Assembly: GCA_024663395.1 (NCBI GenBank)
Contig: JANFAH010000168.1
Coordinates: 1-44,266, forward strand
Direction: 5' to 3'
Length of the DNA: 44,266 nt
DNA from: Pisolithus tinctorius
Lineage: Eukaryota > Basidiomycota > Agaricomycetes > Boletales > Pisolithaceae
The notes beneath the pieces were generated by a model. The model saw only the letters and a program-made list of their open reading frames with translations. It was not told the origin of the DNA and did not search any database. Below are positions 9,419-19,945 of this stretch, one piece after another; position 1 is the stretch's first letter, and each line of letters starts with the position of its first letter. The position numbers and the translations under genes are program-made.

Positions 9419-10040
9419 AGGGGCTCTCCTAGCAATGCTGGGGATTTTCCCACCAACTCTGGGGATTCTCCAAGCTATGTCCTGGGGATTCCCCAAGCAC
9501 TGCTGGGGATTCTGCAACCCACTCTGGGGATTTCTCCAAGCACTGCTGGGGATTCTCCAGGCAATGCTGGGGATTCTCCCACCCACTCTGTGGATTCTCC
9601 AGGCAATGCTGGGGATTCTCCAACCCACTCTGGGGATTCTCCAGGCAATGCTGGGGATTCTCCAACCCACTCTGGGGATTCTCCAGGCAATGCTGGGGAT
9701 TCTCCAACTGACTCTGGGGATTCTCCAAGCTATGACCTGGGGATTCCCCAAGCACTGCTGGGGATTCTCCAGGCAATGCTTGGGATTCTTCAACCTGCTC
9801 TGGGGACTCTCCCACCCACTCTGGGGAGTCTCCATGGTATACTGGGGATTATCCAAGTTCTGTCTTGGGGATTCTCCAACCTGCTCTGGGCATTCTCCCA
9901 CCCACTCTGAGGATTCTCCAAGCTATACTGGGGATTGGATTCTCCAAGTTCTGACCTGGGGAATCTCCAGGCAATGCCGGGGATTCTCCCACTCACTCTG
10001 GGGATTTTCCCAGCAATGCTGAGGATTTTCCAATGCACTA
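9419..10040 (+). repeat. Minisatellite B, left arm (21-bp unit)
   Basis: About 29 units of the form CTGGGGATTCTCC plus eight variable bases (AGGCAATG, AACCCACT, AAGCACTG and others). The unit length is a multiple of three, so several frames stay open for 190-240 codons. These are not genes. The inverted partner array is longer (29641-30880, about 59 units). Confidence 0.85.
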
Positions 10041-10211
10041 TGTGCATTCTCTTGTTAGTTTAATCAATCATAATGCTTGACCCAGCAGGAGGTCAAAGGC
10101 ATTGCAGGTCACCATAAAACAGAGTTCCTTAGGGTAACATTGAATGTAGATCGCTCATACATATCTTTTCTCTGGGCACAAACTATTTATTGATGAAGCT
10201 TAGGTATGCAT
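10041..10211. other. Short inner flank between TIR and transposase gene
   Basis: About 170 bp AT-rich sequence after the last minisatellite unit, ahead of the stop codon of the transposase gene. It presumably holds the 3' UTR; no distinct motif is recognised. Confidence 0.3.
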
Positions 10212-13200
10212 CTAGTATCTATGCCTTTTTGATGGCACCTGCAATGGTGATGAGGGCAAATAACCAGTTCCAATGTCCTCCAACCAATCCTCATCCTCTG
10301 TAAATTCCCCTTCATTTGCTTGCTCAGTGGGACATTCCTCTTCCAGTTCCATCTCTTCAATGGCCATCAACAGCTCATCATCTCCTTCTGACATTACATC
10401 CCCTTCATCAGAGTCGTTCTCTTCTAATACTGGTGCTGTTAGATCCTCTGAAGCATGGGTTTCCACCAGGATTATGTGTGGCAGCAAGGCAATCCCTGAT
10501 GTCTTCTGCTGTAGGTCCCCATGGCCTAGATGCAGCCCATGCATATGGCATATGTCAAACCTTGGCCTCCCATTTGACATATACTGCAACAATGGAATCC
10601 CTGTAGGCATGCAGGTGATACTTGTAATATTCATCTAACTCCCTATGAGATGAGACATAAACATGGTATTTGCACTCACCTGCCACATTTTCCAGAGCAG
10701 ACTTTACACTCAGCCACTCCATGGAAAACCATTCCTGCATGATAGACCGCTCTCTTGACAACCTTCTTTCTTCTTCATTACAGCGATCAACTTCCAACAT
10801 CAGCCTGATTCCCTTGCACACACTCTCATCAGCAAGCCAACGTGGGGTGCTAGCACTAAGCTCCTCAAGACCATCCTGCCAAATATCACTATCAACATCC
10901 AGCTGAAAGATACCTTTAGAAGGTATGGGATTGGGAGGGATGGCACCAGGTGGTGCCTTACACAGTCGTATCATACTCTGCAGTTCACCACAGAGATTAT
11001 TGTATGTGGTGACAAGTTTCAGGATGGTAGGCTCTCGTCGTTTTATGGATGACTCCACATGTGACTGTAAATGGTTTTCTACATGATGTTATTGAACATA
11101 GCAGCCAGAAATAAAAAATTGCTCACTACTGGAAGAGGTCCCATATGACCATTGTAGTCGCTGGAACTCAAACTTGTGCTGATGAAGTCGTTCCCTTATC
11201 CGAACCTTAAGTGCTTGTGCATTTGTTTGTGTTTGGAGCCACTTGTTGTTCCTCAGCAGATGAAGGTCAGTTTGGGCAGAAAGTCCCAATGAAGCCTTTT
11301 TCTTCTTGAGGGCCTGGGCTGCCTTTGACAGTGACCCTTTTGCTGCAGCAAGTTGTAGATTGTAGTCAACAATGTCATTGACATGATCATCAACAAGATC
11401 CTTCTCTAACTGATCCACACGGCACTGATAGTCCTCAACTGTTTTCTCCAGGGCAAGAACATGTGCCAACTGTTCAGAACCCTTGTTCTTTGACTGACCT
11501 ACAGGTTGGTGAGTCATATGATCACACACACACAAAGGGAACAGACTAACGAGGTAGAAGTTGAGTTTGTGCATGTACTTGTGCAGCCCACTCATGCTGT
11601 AGAGTCTGCATGTCAACATGCAGAGCATGAAGAGCCTCCAAAGCCACCAATTTCCTACTTTTGCAGAGGGACCATTTCCTGCTCAGCCACTGGCCAAATG
11701 CATCAAAAGACTTCTTGTCCAAGTGTCGAATTTGATTGTCAAGGACAAATAATCTCTGATGATACTAAGGGTAAAATGAGCACTGGAATTATATTTGAAG
11801 AAGAGTCAATGCTTACCCCAGAAACTCGAAGAATTGGAACAAGCATTTTTAGGGCACTCCATAGTCGCTCACACCCCTCACCATCTGACAAGCCAAAGCC
11901 TACACATTTACGTGGGTGATATACCAATTGGCATGGCCATTGATGACCATAAGCATGGAAGACAGAAATACCAAACTTCAACCTGGAGAGTATCCCATCA
12001 TCAAGGAGTTTCCACTTTCGACAGCTACACTCCAATTGACAACCAATGTCATATAAGAGGCCAACAGTCATCTTGGCAGGGAGATGGTCAAAGAGATGTT
12101 TCACCAGTGCTAGGGCATAGTGCTGCTTTTCACCTGCTGATGTCATATTAACCAACCAGAGGACACGATCATGACGACACAACAAAGCCATAAGCCCTGT
12201 ATCTGCAAAAAATTGTGTGCTGGCCTTTTGCCTCTTCTCATCTGCTGCATGGAAAGAATCTCCACACCCATCCAACACAGAGGCAGGCACCCTCATTCCA
12301 TCCTCCAACCTGTCCTGCTGGTTTGAGTCTGAGAATGATGTTGACTGGTTGGGAGGGATCTCTGTTTCTCAATGAAAACCTCCATGGCCTTCACCTCTGA
12401 CTCAGGGATGAATACAGTGCTGGTGGGATTGGGAGGGTCATCAGTGGCAGATTTGTTGGTTCTCTTCTGAGTGAAACATGCATCTAAGCAGACAATGCAG
12501 TCAAAGCTATTGGGTCTCAGTCATCTAGTCAGCAACAATGAGCTTGTCATTGACTCACTCATCCTGAGGAGGGTTAGAGCTCTGTAAGTCACCTCCCCCA
12601 AAGCAAAGAGGACAGCGAGCACATAGGTAGTCACTTGGCCAGGGGCTATCTTGCTGTGGCATGGAGTTTGGGCGAAAGGACTGGACCATAGCAGAAATAT
12701 GGTCCTCCACATATATTGTCAATACAGTATACCAATGATAAGCATTACTGAAACGCCACCGGAGATTGTCCTGATTATTTGAATAAGCACCCATCATTAC
12801 ACCAGAGATATTTGTGTGGGTACATGTACATTCAAACCATGATGATATACCAATACAAGAAGTAGCATACAGGGTGGATGTGAAGACGAAGGCAGAGATC
12901 CAGTGATGGTGTTTGGAAAAGTACATACCTTGAACGGCAGTCTATACCCTCGACCATCTAGGAAGCTTTCAAGTGCTTCACACCATGCAGTTGTGTTTGG
13001 GGTTAGCTGGACAAAGAGCTTCTTTACAAACTCCAGTACACGAAGGTCAACTGCCAGAGTAGGTACCACAGGAGATGATGCAAATAACCCATGGCCCATG
13101 AGGCATATAGGAGCTGGGGTGCATGCACAGTAGCTTATCCCAACGTCCTCCAAACCTGGGTATACATAAGCATCATAAGAGCAAACAACAAAAGGGTCAC

Positions 13201-14053
13201 ATATGGTCAAAGAAGAGACAGCAAACAGTGAGTTGATACACTGTGCAAGTGCAACATCGATGGATGACTGGGGGGTCTACCACCATGCGGAGGGATTGGG
13301 ATGCCTCGAGATAGCACATGTAGGGCTTGAGAAGTGCTGGAATGATATCTTGTGACCACCGTCACCATTGGTTCTCGCGCTTCTGTGAACCACTCAGACA
13401 TGAAGGCAAGCGAACCTCACTGAGTTCGAGCTCATTCACAGCATTGAAGACATCAACAGGTTGGTGCTGAGGGCGATGTGGCATTGCAGCAGTATCTTGA
13501 GCATGGTGTTGGCGGCCTGGAAGTACAAAGACAGGTGGAGGTGCAGGGAGGTACAGCGCTTTCATACCAAAAGGGCGGCATTGACGAGCTAGGGGAGGAG
13601 GGACAAACAATGACTGTGTCATATTCTACCTAAAAGTAAACACGTATAACCTCTTAGACATAGGATCAGAACATACTGAAGGGGCAGGTATACCAAGTGA
13701 CACTTGGTTGTTTGATGATGGAGTGGCTACATCGGGCAGCCAGTTGGTTGAGGCAGACGACATCGATAGGACCTGTAGGGGAGCTAAGATGATATGAAGA
13801 ATACCATAATGAAATTGCACACACTGAAGGGCCAGAAGTACAAAGCGATGGCTCATTACCAGACAAAGATGAAGGATGGTCAGTGAGTACACTGGGTACC
13901 AGACCAGCTTGGACAGATGAAGTGGAGGAGGCCTGTAGAGAAATGATGAGCACAACATGAGGCTTGAAGACAGGGAAAACTCACAATATTAGAATTACTC
14001 ATAGAAGGCAAAGCATTGCGATGCTTCCGAGGCTTTGGACAGTGAACAGCCAT
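10212..14053 (-). CDS. KDZ (Kyakuja-Dileera-Zisupton) transposase with CxC cysteine cluster, multi-exon
   Basis: It would catalyse transposition of the element. The basic first exon is 14053-13985 (MAVHCPKPRKHRN), with donor GTGAGT. Then come a Pro-rich part (13622-13365), IIPALLKPYMCYLEASQSLR (about 13350), the CxC region YCACTPAP to GRGYRLPFK (13150-12929), NLRWRFSNAYHWY and ARCPLCFGG (12770-12590). The RNase-H-fold core follows: DACFTQKR (about 12485), FFADTGLMALLCRHDRVLWL, LLYDIGCQ, HAYGH.W.C and SDGEGCERLWS (12230-11850), likely holding the D/D/E residues. Next come LDKKSFDAFGQWL (about 11705), a coiled coil (11480-11150), REPTILKLVTTYNNL and WLADESVCKGIRL (11040-10820), and an acidic tail. 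An in-frame TGA at 13362-13364 (W*RW, probably CGA before) suggests inactivation. Intron limits are approximate. Confidence 0.88.
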
Positions 14054-14054
14054 C

Positions 14055-14632
14055 TCAGATCGTTCTGGAAACCGCGATGCAAAGCCAACGGCGGTATGAG
14101 TGGGACTCAAAGTCAACAGGTGGTGGAAAGCGCAACATGAAGTCAGCAGGGGGTGTCAGTCCAAGGGGATTTTTGACCAGATGACAAACCTCTGGAAGGG
14201 AAAAACTGCGCAGAAAATTTGTCAGATCACCACATACAGCCAAGTAGGATCCTACTTACCAGAGCACAAGTCTTGAGCAGTTAAAAACAAAAGTCACTAT
14301 CAACATCACAGTGAGCAGGAACCCCATCATCAAGATGTCACACATACCAAGCAGAACGAGTCTCAAAGAATTAAATGGTGCAGATCTTGATGCAGATAAA
14401 GCGTCAATAGCAGTGAAGGGGGATGGGAACATTCCTTGCCTGGCAGTGGGAGTGTCAGTGAATAACACATTGCTATCAACAAAAAAAAAGGCAGTGAGCA
14501 CAAAGCGAGATTAAAGTTCAGTCACAGGCAACATTCCGAATCATCGAATTGATTCAGCCTGCTTTACGACATGGTACATACTCGTACTAAACAAATTTGG
14601 ACAGAAAAAAAAAGGATATGCGGCAGAGGATG
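14055..14632 (-). other. Spacer between gene B and the transposase, with one possible exon
   Basis: Minus frame 14243-14055 has a protein-like stretch (CHLVKNPLGLTPPADFMLRF, then YRRWLC) that may be a terminal exon of gene B or an upstream exon of the transposase. I cannot decide. The rest (14256-14630) shows only short frames without a domain. Confidence 0.3.
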
Positions 14633-16839
14633 TCAGACAAAGGTAAAAATGCGGGGGAGGGATGGTTGACACCCAAGATAATCAAATGCAGTTTGGATGT
14701 AGAATTCGCAAGCCAAGATGAAGGCTTCGTATGCTGCTTGGTTGCCAGAGCCATCCAGCTCGATTGGGGACTTCAAACGAAAGGGCGCTCCTGGCCATGC
14801 AGATAGCAACTGACAGAACTTGTTCAGATACGGCAATGCCACCTCCATCTCACTAGCAGTCAACCCCAAATCACGCAGCTCCCGAGGAAGAGGCGCCGAC
14901 CAACTTGAAAGACCACATCCACCAGGGAAGATAGACCAAAGAAGTGATTGGTGCGTATACTTATCTAGGCTATTGGGCCAAAGCTGCGGGACAAGGGCCT
15001 GATCGAGTGCGCAAAGTTCATAGCGGAAGTTGAGTTCATAGAGTTCCCATAGAAGGGAATGTGTGAAATGAAGGGGTGGGTCTGAAAGGCTCGAAGCCTG
15101 GACCTGCGCAAGATAAGTATGAAGAACAGATCTAAATAGGATGAAATACGAACCTGCATTCCCCCTCCACTCAATCTCTTCCAACGTACGAACAGGATCA
15201 TCATGAGCTGCTTGAATGATGTCCCCCAAAATCGCCTGAACTGCCAACTTCGTGGATGCACTCTGGGTGCCAGAGGGCAAGCGCTCTGTGTCAGTACCAT
15301 TGAGGAAGTCCCTCCACATCTGAGGGGAAGGGCTCTTCTGCGGAGACCAAATGTCAACTCGATTCATCCAAGCCGGGCGAGCAGAGAGCCAATTCAACAT
15401 GTACGTCTTCTTTCATTCAGGGGTGGTCACATTGACCAACAGCGTGGGCTTCGGAAAGCGATAACCAGGGTCCACAATGCCTGACTTGACTCTGGACATA
15501 TCCTTTGAAGCTTTCCTCCAAGCCAATGCAAACAGACTGTGGGGCTTGGGAATTTCTGGAAGATCAGGCTCTTCCCACCTTGCCAAGTCCCTACCACCTG
15601 ATTGTTTGGGGTGCGAAGCTACAAGTTGGTCAGGAACGAGCAGAAAGAAAATTAGGGTACATACCTCTGGAGAGGCCTGCAGTCGCTGTTCCCTGGCAGC
15701 CCTTGTCTGCTTTTTCGTTGATTGCTTCCCAGTGCTTGAAGATGGGTTCGACGAGGATGTGGCAAATGATTCTTGCAGGGGCTCCGGTTGCTCCGTGAAT
15801 GTACCCTCATAGTCCCTGCGAGTGTGAATGTGGCGCAGGAGACCACCAGCACCACGGTAGATCGATGGGAATGGGCTTAGCTACCCCCTTTCGGAATACA
15901 TAGCTTTCACTATGTCTTCAGGGCACGTCAATCTCACAGGCTCCTTGATATTCATATCAGGGGAGATGTACGCCTCGGTACGCACGAGCCAGACTGGCAC
16001 CCCAGCGAAATACAGTGCTTCGCAAGTGGCAGTATCCTTCGTGAAGCACCCCATCCAGGTGGGGTTTGTGCGTACAGGTTTTGAGCAGGGAGACAAAAGA
16101 AGCGGGTAGAGGATCTCAATGTATTCGAGCAAAGCGTAAATGTCAAGCAGCTTGCGCTGAAGCTGGGCAACAAAAATGACGAGGTCTTGGAATAAAAGGG
16201 GGTGATGCCGCAAGCGCAAAACCTCATGTTGAACCGACCGCACTAGTTGGGTCATAAGGTCTCAACCCACAGGTCGATTGCGGAGGGGGTGGTAGCGGCT
16301 GCGCAGTTGCTGAAGTAGCTCTTCAAAGGCCTTGACCTTTGTCTCTTCAAGTGTTCCCACCGGATACACAGAGCCGAGTGGAAGGACGAAATCCGCGGAT
16401 GTCAGAGTGAACCAAGCAATATTGAGAGTAGGGACCGTATTTTTTCGAGGTATGCAAACAGCATATTCGTAGTTTTTTTCGTATGTTTGAGGCCATTGGA
16501 AGCAATTGACAAGGCCGAACCGACCGTCAGCATGCGGACAAAGATCGACTTCTTCGAAAATGTACAGCTCCGGAATGAAGTCCACATTGGGCGACGTGAT
16601 CACCCAGCAGTCCTTGCACACGACCACTTGTGCATCCAGTGATGTAATTTTAGCTGTGGATGGTAAGTAAGCTCCAGGAAAACATAAAAGTAGAGGAACA
16701 TACCATCACCAGGCTGGGTGAATGCTTTGAAGCGTGGTAAGTGCAGTCCCCCAGGACATTTTCGCTTGTGTTGGAATTGAACTGCAAGGAATAACGGACA
16801 GATCATGTGTAGATTAGTTGGTGACAGGGTGAAAGGCAT
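14633..16839 (-). CDS. Gene B: conserved uncharacterised Agaricomycete-type protein, cargo of the KDZ element
   Basis: I do not know the function. Exons from the 5' side: FQHKRKCPGGLHLPRFKAF (about 16790-16710), an intron with donor GTATGT and acceptor CACAG, then VVVCKDCWVITSP, FIPELYIFEEVDLCPHADGR and LPLGSVYPVGTLEETK (16640-16265), EVLRLRHHPLLFQDLVIFVA, NPTWMGCFTKDTATCEALYF and AGVPVWLVRTEAYI (16255-15881). A Ser/Thr/Gln-rich linker follows (about 15800-15660), then an intron and ARWEEPDLPEIPKPHSLFAL to RTLEEIEWRGNAG and YLGCQPSLP (15590-14633). The layout is a Cys-containing N-terminal domain, a disordered middle and a C-terminal globular part. In-frame TGAs at 16262-16264 (PVG*DLM) and 15413-15415 (TPE*KKT) interrupt one continuous frame, so it is probably a pseudogene. 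It shares direction with the transposase and diverges from gene C. Confidence 0.6.
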
Positions 16840-16850
16840 GTAATTAAATA

Positions 16851-17255
16851 CTCACCTTTGTGAAAGAAAGCAAACGAATGTTGGTGGTGGGAGAGGGTCC
16901 GGGATAAAGGGCAGGGTGAACAACGGGGTGAATGGCATGTAAACAACACGCACCTTTATAAAAGAAAATAAGAGTATGACAGTGGTAGGAGAAGGTCCGG
17001 GGCGAAGGGTTTGGTAAACAACGGTGTGAATGGCATGTAATTGACACGCACCTTTTATGAAAGAAAATAAGAACACGACAGTGGTGAAAGAGGATCCAGG
17101 AAGAATGGCAGGGTGAACGACGGGGTGAATGGCAGGGTGAACGGCGGGGTGAATGACGGGGTGAACGGCAGGGTGAACGACGGGGTGAATGGCGGGGTGA
17201 ACGACGGGGTGAATAGCATGTATAGAACACGCACCTTATACCAGAAAGTAATGGA
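16851..17255 (-). repeat. Tandem leader modules of gene B, each ending in a splice donor
   Basis: Three to four repeats of roughly 105-190 bp. In minus sense each has CCGGACC(C)TCTCC-like sequence, a TTTCTTTC.TAAAG stretch and then a GTGCGT or GTGAGT donor (positions near 17234, 17053, 16953, 16857), followed by ACATGC.ATTCACCC. The last donor pairs with the CCTTGCAG acceptor near 16785 to reach the first clear coding exon of gene B. The modules look like duplicated leader exons, not protein domains. Confidence 0.5.
17105..17220 (+). repeat. 12-bp minisatellite (GGGGTGAACGAC-like)
   Basis: About nine units alternating GGGGTGAACGAC, GGGGTGAATGGC and GGCAGGGTGAAC variants inside one leader module. 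The period is a multiple of three, so it stays open in several frames (FTPSFTLPF on the minus strand); I do not regard these as genes. Confidence 0.75.
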
Positions 17256-17430
17256 AGGACGACGGCGGGAGAGGATCTGGGGTAGAGGGCAAGATGAACT
17301 CCTCAAGGTCTTGAACCCCACTAGCAGCGCGGTGGTGCTGGGGCGACCTCAGTGACGCGAAGTCAACAGAGTGTGACCTAAAGTGACACAAAGTCAACTT
17401 CAGGTCAAGATGAGCAGCACGAAGCCAACT
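17235..17430 (-). repeat. Inverted leader-exon repeat, left arm (gene B side)
   Basis: Reads, on the minus strand, GTTGAC.TCG.GTCACTGAGGTC, CCCCAGCACCACCGCGCTGC, GTTCAAGACCTTGAGGAGTT and CATCTTGCCCT, ending in a donor. The plus-strand copy is at 17805-17995. Both would serve as first exons of the divergent genes B and C. Confidence 0.75.
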
Positions 17431-17804
17431 CGAACCCAATGGGAGACGATGCGCGTGGTGGGGAGGGACTTGAGACCTTGAGGGCGGAGGCGCTGAGCGA
17501 CGAAGTGAGGAAGGCAAGGGTAGTAGGATGAAGAGTAGTTGCAGTCAGAAAATCACAAGTATTTGTTTGTTTGTAGGGATTTACCTATTACGCTTATGTA
17601 CATATATTGATAGCAACATTTGATGTGATAGCCTGGAGAATTCCCAGGGCAAAAATACCTAAGTCACGGGACCGTGTTCCAGCTGCACAGTGCCCAGCAG
17701 CTCCGCGCTTTGTTATGAACGACTGTCATCCCTACTCACCTCCCTGTCATCGTTCTTCCTGCTCGCCACCTCTATGCTTCAAGTTTGGACGCATTGGCTG
17801 AACC
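17431..17804. promoter_or_regulatory. Central divergent promoter region of genes B and C
   Basis: About 370 bp lie between the two inverted leader exons, so it must hold promoters for both directions. It includes TGTTTGTTTGTAGGGATTTA, an AT-rich stretch with TACATATATTGATAGC (about 17598-17613), and CCTGGAGAATTCCCAGGG at about 17634-17651, a palindrome that resembles the minisatellite core of the TIRs. No experimental start is known. Confidence 0.45.
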
Positions 17805-17995
17805 TGAGCTGGCTCCGTGCCGCTCACTCAGAGCTGCAGCTGACTTCGTGTCGCTGCAGTTTGTACTCTGTTGACTTTGTGTCACTGAGGTCGCCCCAGC
17901 ACCACCGCGCTGCTAGTGGGGTTCAAGACCTTGAGGAGTTCATCTTGCCCTTCACCCCAGATCCTCTCCTTCCCGCTCGCAAAGGTATGTTTTAT
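17805..17995 (+). repeat. Inverted leader-exon repeat, right arm (gene C side)
   Basis: Mirror copy of 17235-17430. It ends CTCGCAAAG followed by the donor GTATGT at about 17986. The frames read VDFVSLRSPQHHRAASGVQD in this copy and VDFASLRSPQHHRAASGVQD in the other, so if translated the two genes would share an N-terminus. Stops after the donor and the non-coding array downstream make an untranslated leader more likely. Confidence 0.7.
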
Positions 17996-18089
17996 AGCAC
18001 TATTCCTTCCAGCTGATTCTAAACACCTATGTTCATTCATTAGCACTGATCTCATTTCTCTCCTGGGTCACTGTCACTCTGCCCAGTAT

Positions 18090-19260
18090 TGCCATCTGAG
18101 GTATGTCTATTGTTAGCAGATGTTGATCCTGACTCATTATCGTTATCAGATGTGAGGTTTCAATCATCTCGTTCAAATCTGTACTTGTTGCAACTCTCGT
18201 TATCAGGTATGAGATTTAAATCATTTCATTTGTCCGTACTTGTTGCATCCCTCACCCACCCACTCTGTGCTCTATTGCAGTCTGCAGTAGGTGTATTGTT
18301 ATCGGCTGTTGATCCCCACCTATCCTTATTATAAGGTATGTGCTACTGTCGCTTTTTGTTGGACTTACAAATCTGATCACGCTCTTTAATATCTAGGTAT
18401 AAGTTATCTCGTTCATCTCCACTCGACCACTCGCCTCATTCCGCACCCACCCACTCTGTGTTGAATTGCAGTTTGTGGTAGATATATAGTTATTGACTGT
18501 TGATCCTCACTTATCATTGTTATGAGGTATGTCCTACCTTTGCATTTCATTGGACCTACAAATCTGATCATGTTCTTTAGTATCTAGGTATAAATTATCT
18601 CCATCAGTGCTCACCTCATTCCTCACTCACCCACTCCTTGTTGTATTGCAGTCGGAGGTACATCTATCGTCATCAGGTGTTGGGTTGACTTATTGTCACT
18701 ATCAGGTATGTGTCAGTCTCTTTTTGTTAGATTTACGAATCCGATCACCCTCTCTAATATCTAGGTATAAATCATCTTGTTAGTTTGGTGCTCGCCTCAT
18801 TCTTCACCTTGGCCAACTGCCTATCGTAGTCTGAGCTATGGATATCGTTACATACTCTTGATCTACAGTTACTGCTGTTATCAGGTATGTCTTGTGGTCT
18901 GTTTACATTGATTTACGAATGCGGTCAGCCTCTCATAATCCCTAGGTACCAATCCCATTTGCTAGCACCTGTCAATCATGGCAGAAATAAAGTTTGATGT
19001 CAATGCTCCCAGAACCAAGTTTCTGGTAATGATCTCCTTCCATTCCTCACCAACTCTGTGCTGTATGTAGTCCAAAGTACCCGTATCGTTGTCAACTTTG
19101 TTCACCGTTGTCATCAGGTATGTGTAGTGGTCTCTGTTTGTTGGATCTAAGAATATACCTGCTCTAGTTACCAGGTATACATATCCTGTTCATTGGCACT
19201 TGTCTCATTCCTTACCTACTCCATCTGGTACTGTTGTCCAAGGAGGTATGTTTGAAACCT
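18090..19260 (+). repeat. Tandem leader modules of gene C with repeated splice-site motifs
   Basis: Five clear units of about 160-200 bp, after two degenerate ones. Each has an acceptor-like ATTGCAG or TGTAG, an exon-like segment of about 47-55 nt, AG/GTATGT (donors near 18335, 18527, 18705, 18885, 19118), about 55 nt, then TATCTAG directly abutting GTATAAR (near 18396, 18587, 18763), and about 75 nt to the next acceptor. All three frames of the exon-like segments have stops, so they are not protein-coding. Confidence 0.65.
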
Positions 19261-19945
19261 TTTTGTTGAATTTTTGAACGTTATGAAATAGATGCCAAAA
19301 TAAGGTTTAATGTCAATGCTCCCTGAACCTAATTTCTTGTAGTGATCTCATCTGTATTCCAAGGTACCTGTATTGTTATCAACTGTTTCACTGACACCTA
19401 CCATGGTTATTTGTCAAAAGATATATCACCCTTGAGCTGCTGTCTGTAGGTTTGACATCAACTTTTTGTTTTTATTATATCTTCTGCTCACAATGACAAT
19501 GACAGTCCTACTCTATTGGTTGACATGCTGCAATTTTCCTCTGCCCTGAATGCCAGATTTCCATTCAATTGACCCTTCTCAATAGGATTGTGCAAGCTAG
19601 AAGGAAGCGAGGGTGCTAGTGTGAATTAGGTGTGTAGGCTTCTTCTGGGACCAAATAAATAGCTCAGTAGTGAACGTTTCATCCTCTGTTTTCTCTTCTT
19701 CCTTGCCTTCTTTTCTTCACTTGCTTCAAATCAGGTGTGTAGCCCTTTGTGCAAGATCATGAATTGTCCACTAACCAATGTTTGGCCGGAAACCCAGTCT
19801 TTCCTTACCCAGTTGTTCCTTACCTGAACGTCTTTTCCTTTCCATCTCGCTTGATTTCGCATCAGCAAAGAGTGTGTGGTGACTACGTGTTCCACAGTTC
19901 CACTGGCCCACAGATTGACTATGTGTCTACCAGGTCAAATTCATC
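19261..19945 (+). other. Leader region of gene C without clear coding
   Basis: A degenerate repeat of 18985-19035 (GTCAATGCTCCC words) recurs at about 19310-19345. The rest is pyrimidine-rich and AT-rich, as expected of introns and 5' UTR before the first plausible ATG at 19946. The 19749-20087 frame has no domain. Confidence 0.35.

Larger units (their letters stand above)
8120..10050 (+). repeat. Left terminal inverted repeat of the KDZ transposon
   Basis: From the end inward: about 230 bp nearly identical to the inverse of 31870-32105, a 43-bp minisatellite, about 440 bp matching the inverse of 30885-31330, then a 21-bp minisatellite. The two arms differ mainly in minisatellite copy number. 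No gene is present; ORFs in the arrays are repeat artefacts. Confidence 0.8.

Noticed and set aside
9297..10022. ORFs of 190-240 codons in the left minisatellite
   Set aside because: Same artefact as in the right arm; there is no start context, intron or domain.
8349..10040. Regularly spaced repeats that could suggest a CRISPR array
   Set aside because: Units are contiguous variants without unique spacers, and the window is clearly fungal.
15203..15812. Plus-strand ORFs within gene B
   Set aside because: Shadows of the minus-strand coding region, whose frame shows consistent protein-like sequence.
17113..17355. Plus-strand ORF with Asn-Asp-Gly-Val-Asn-Gly repeats
   Set aside because: Product of the 12-bp minisatellite; it lies over the leader of gene B on the other strand.
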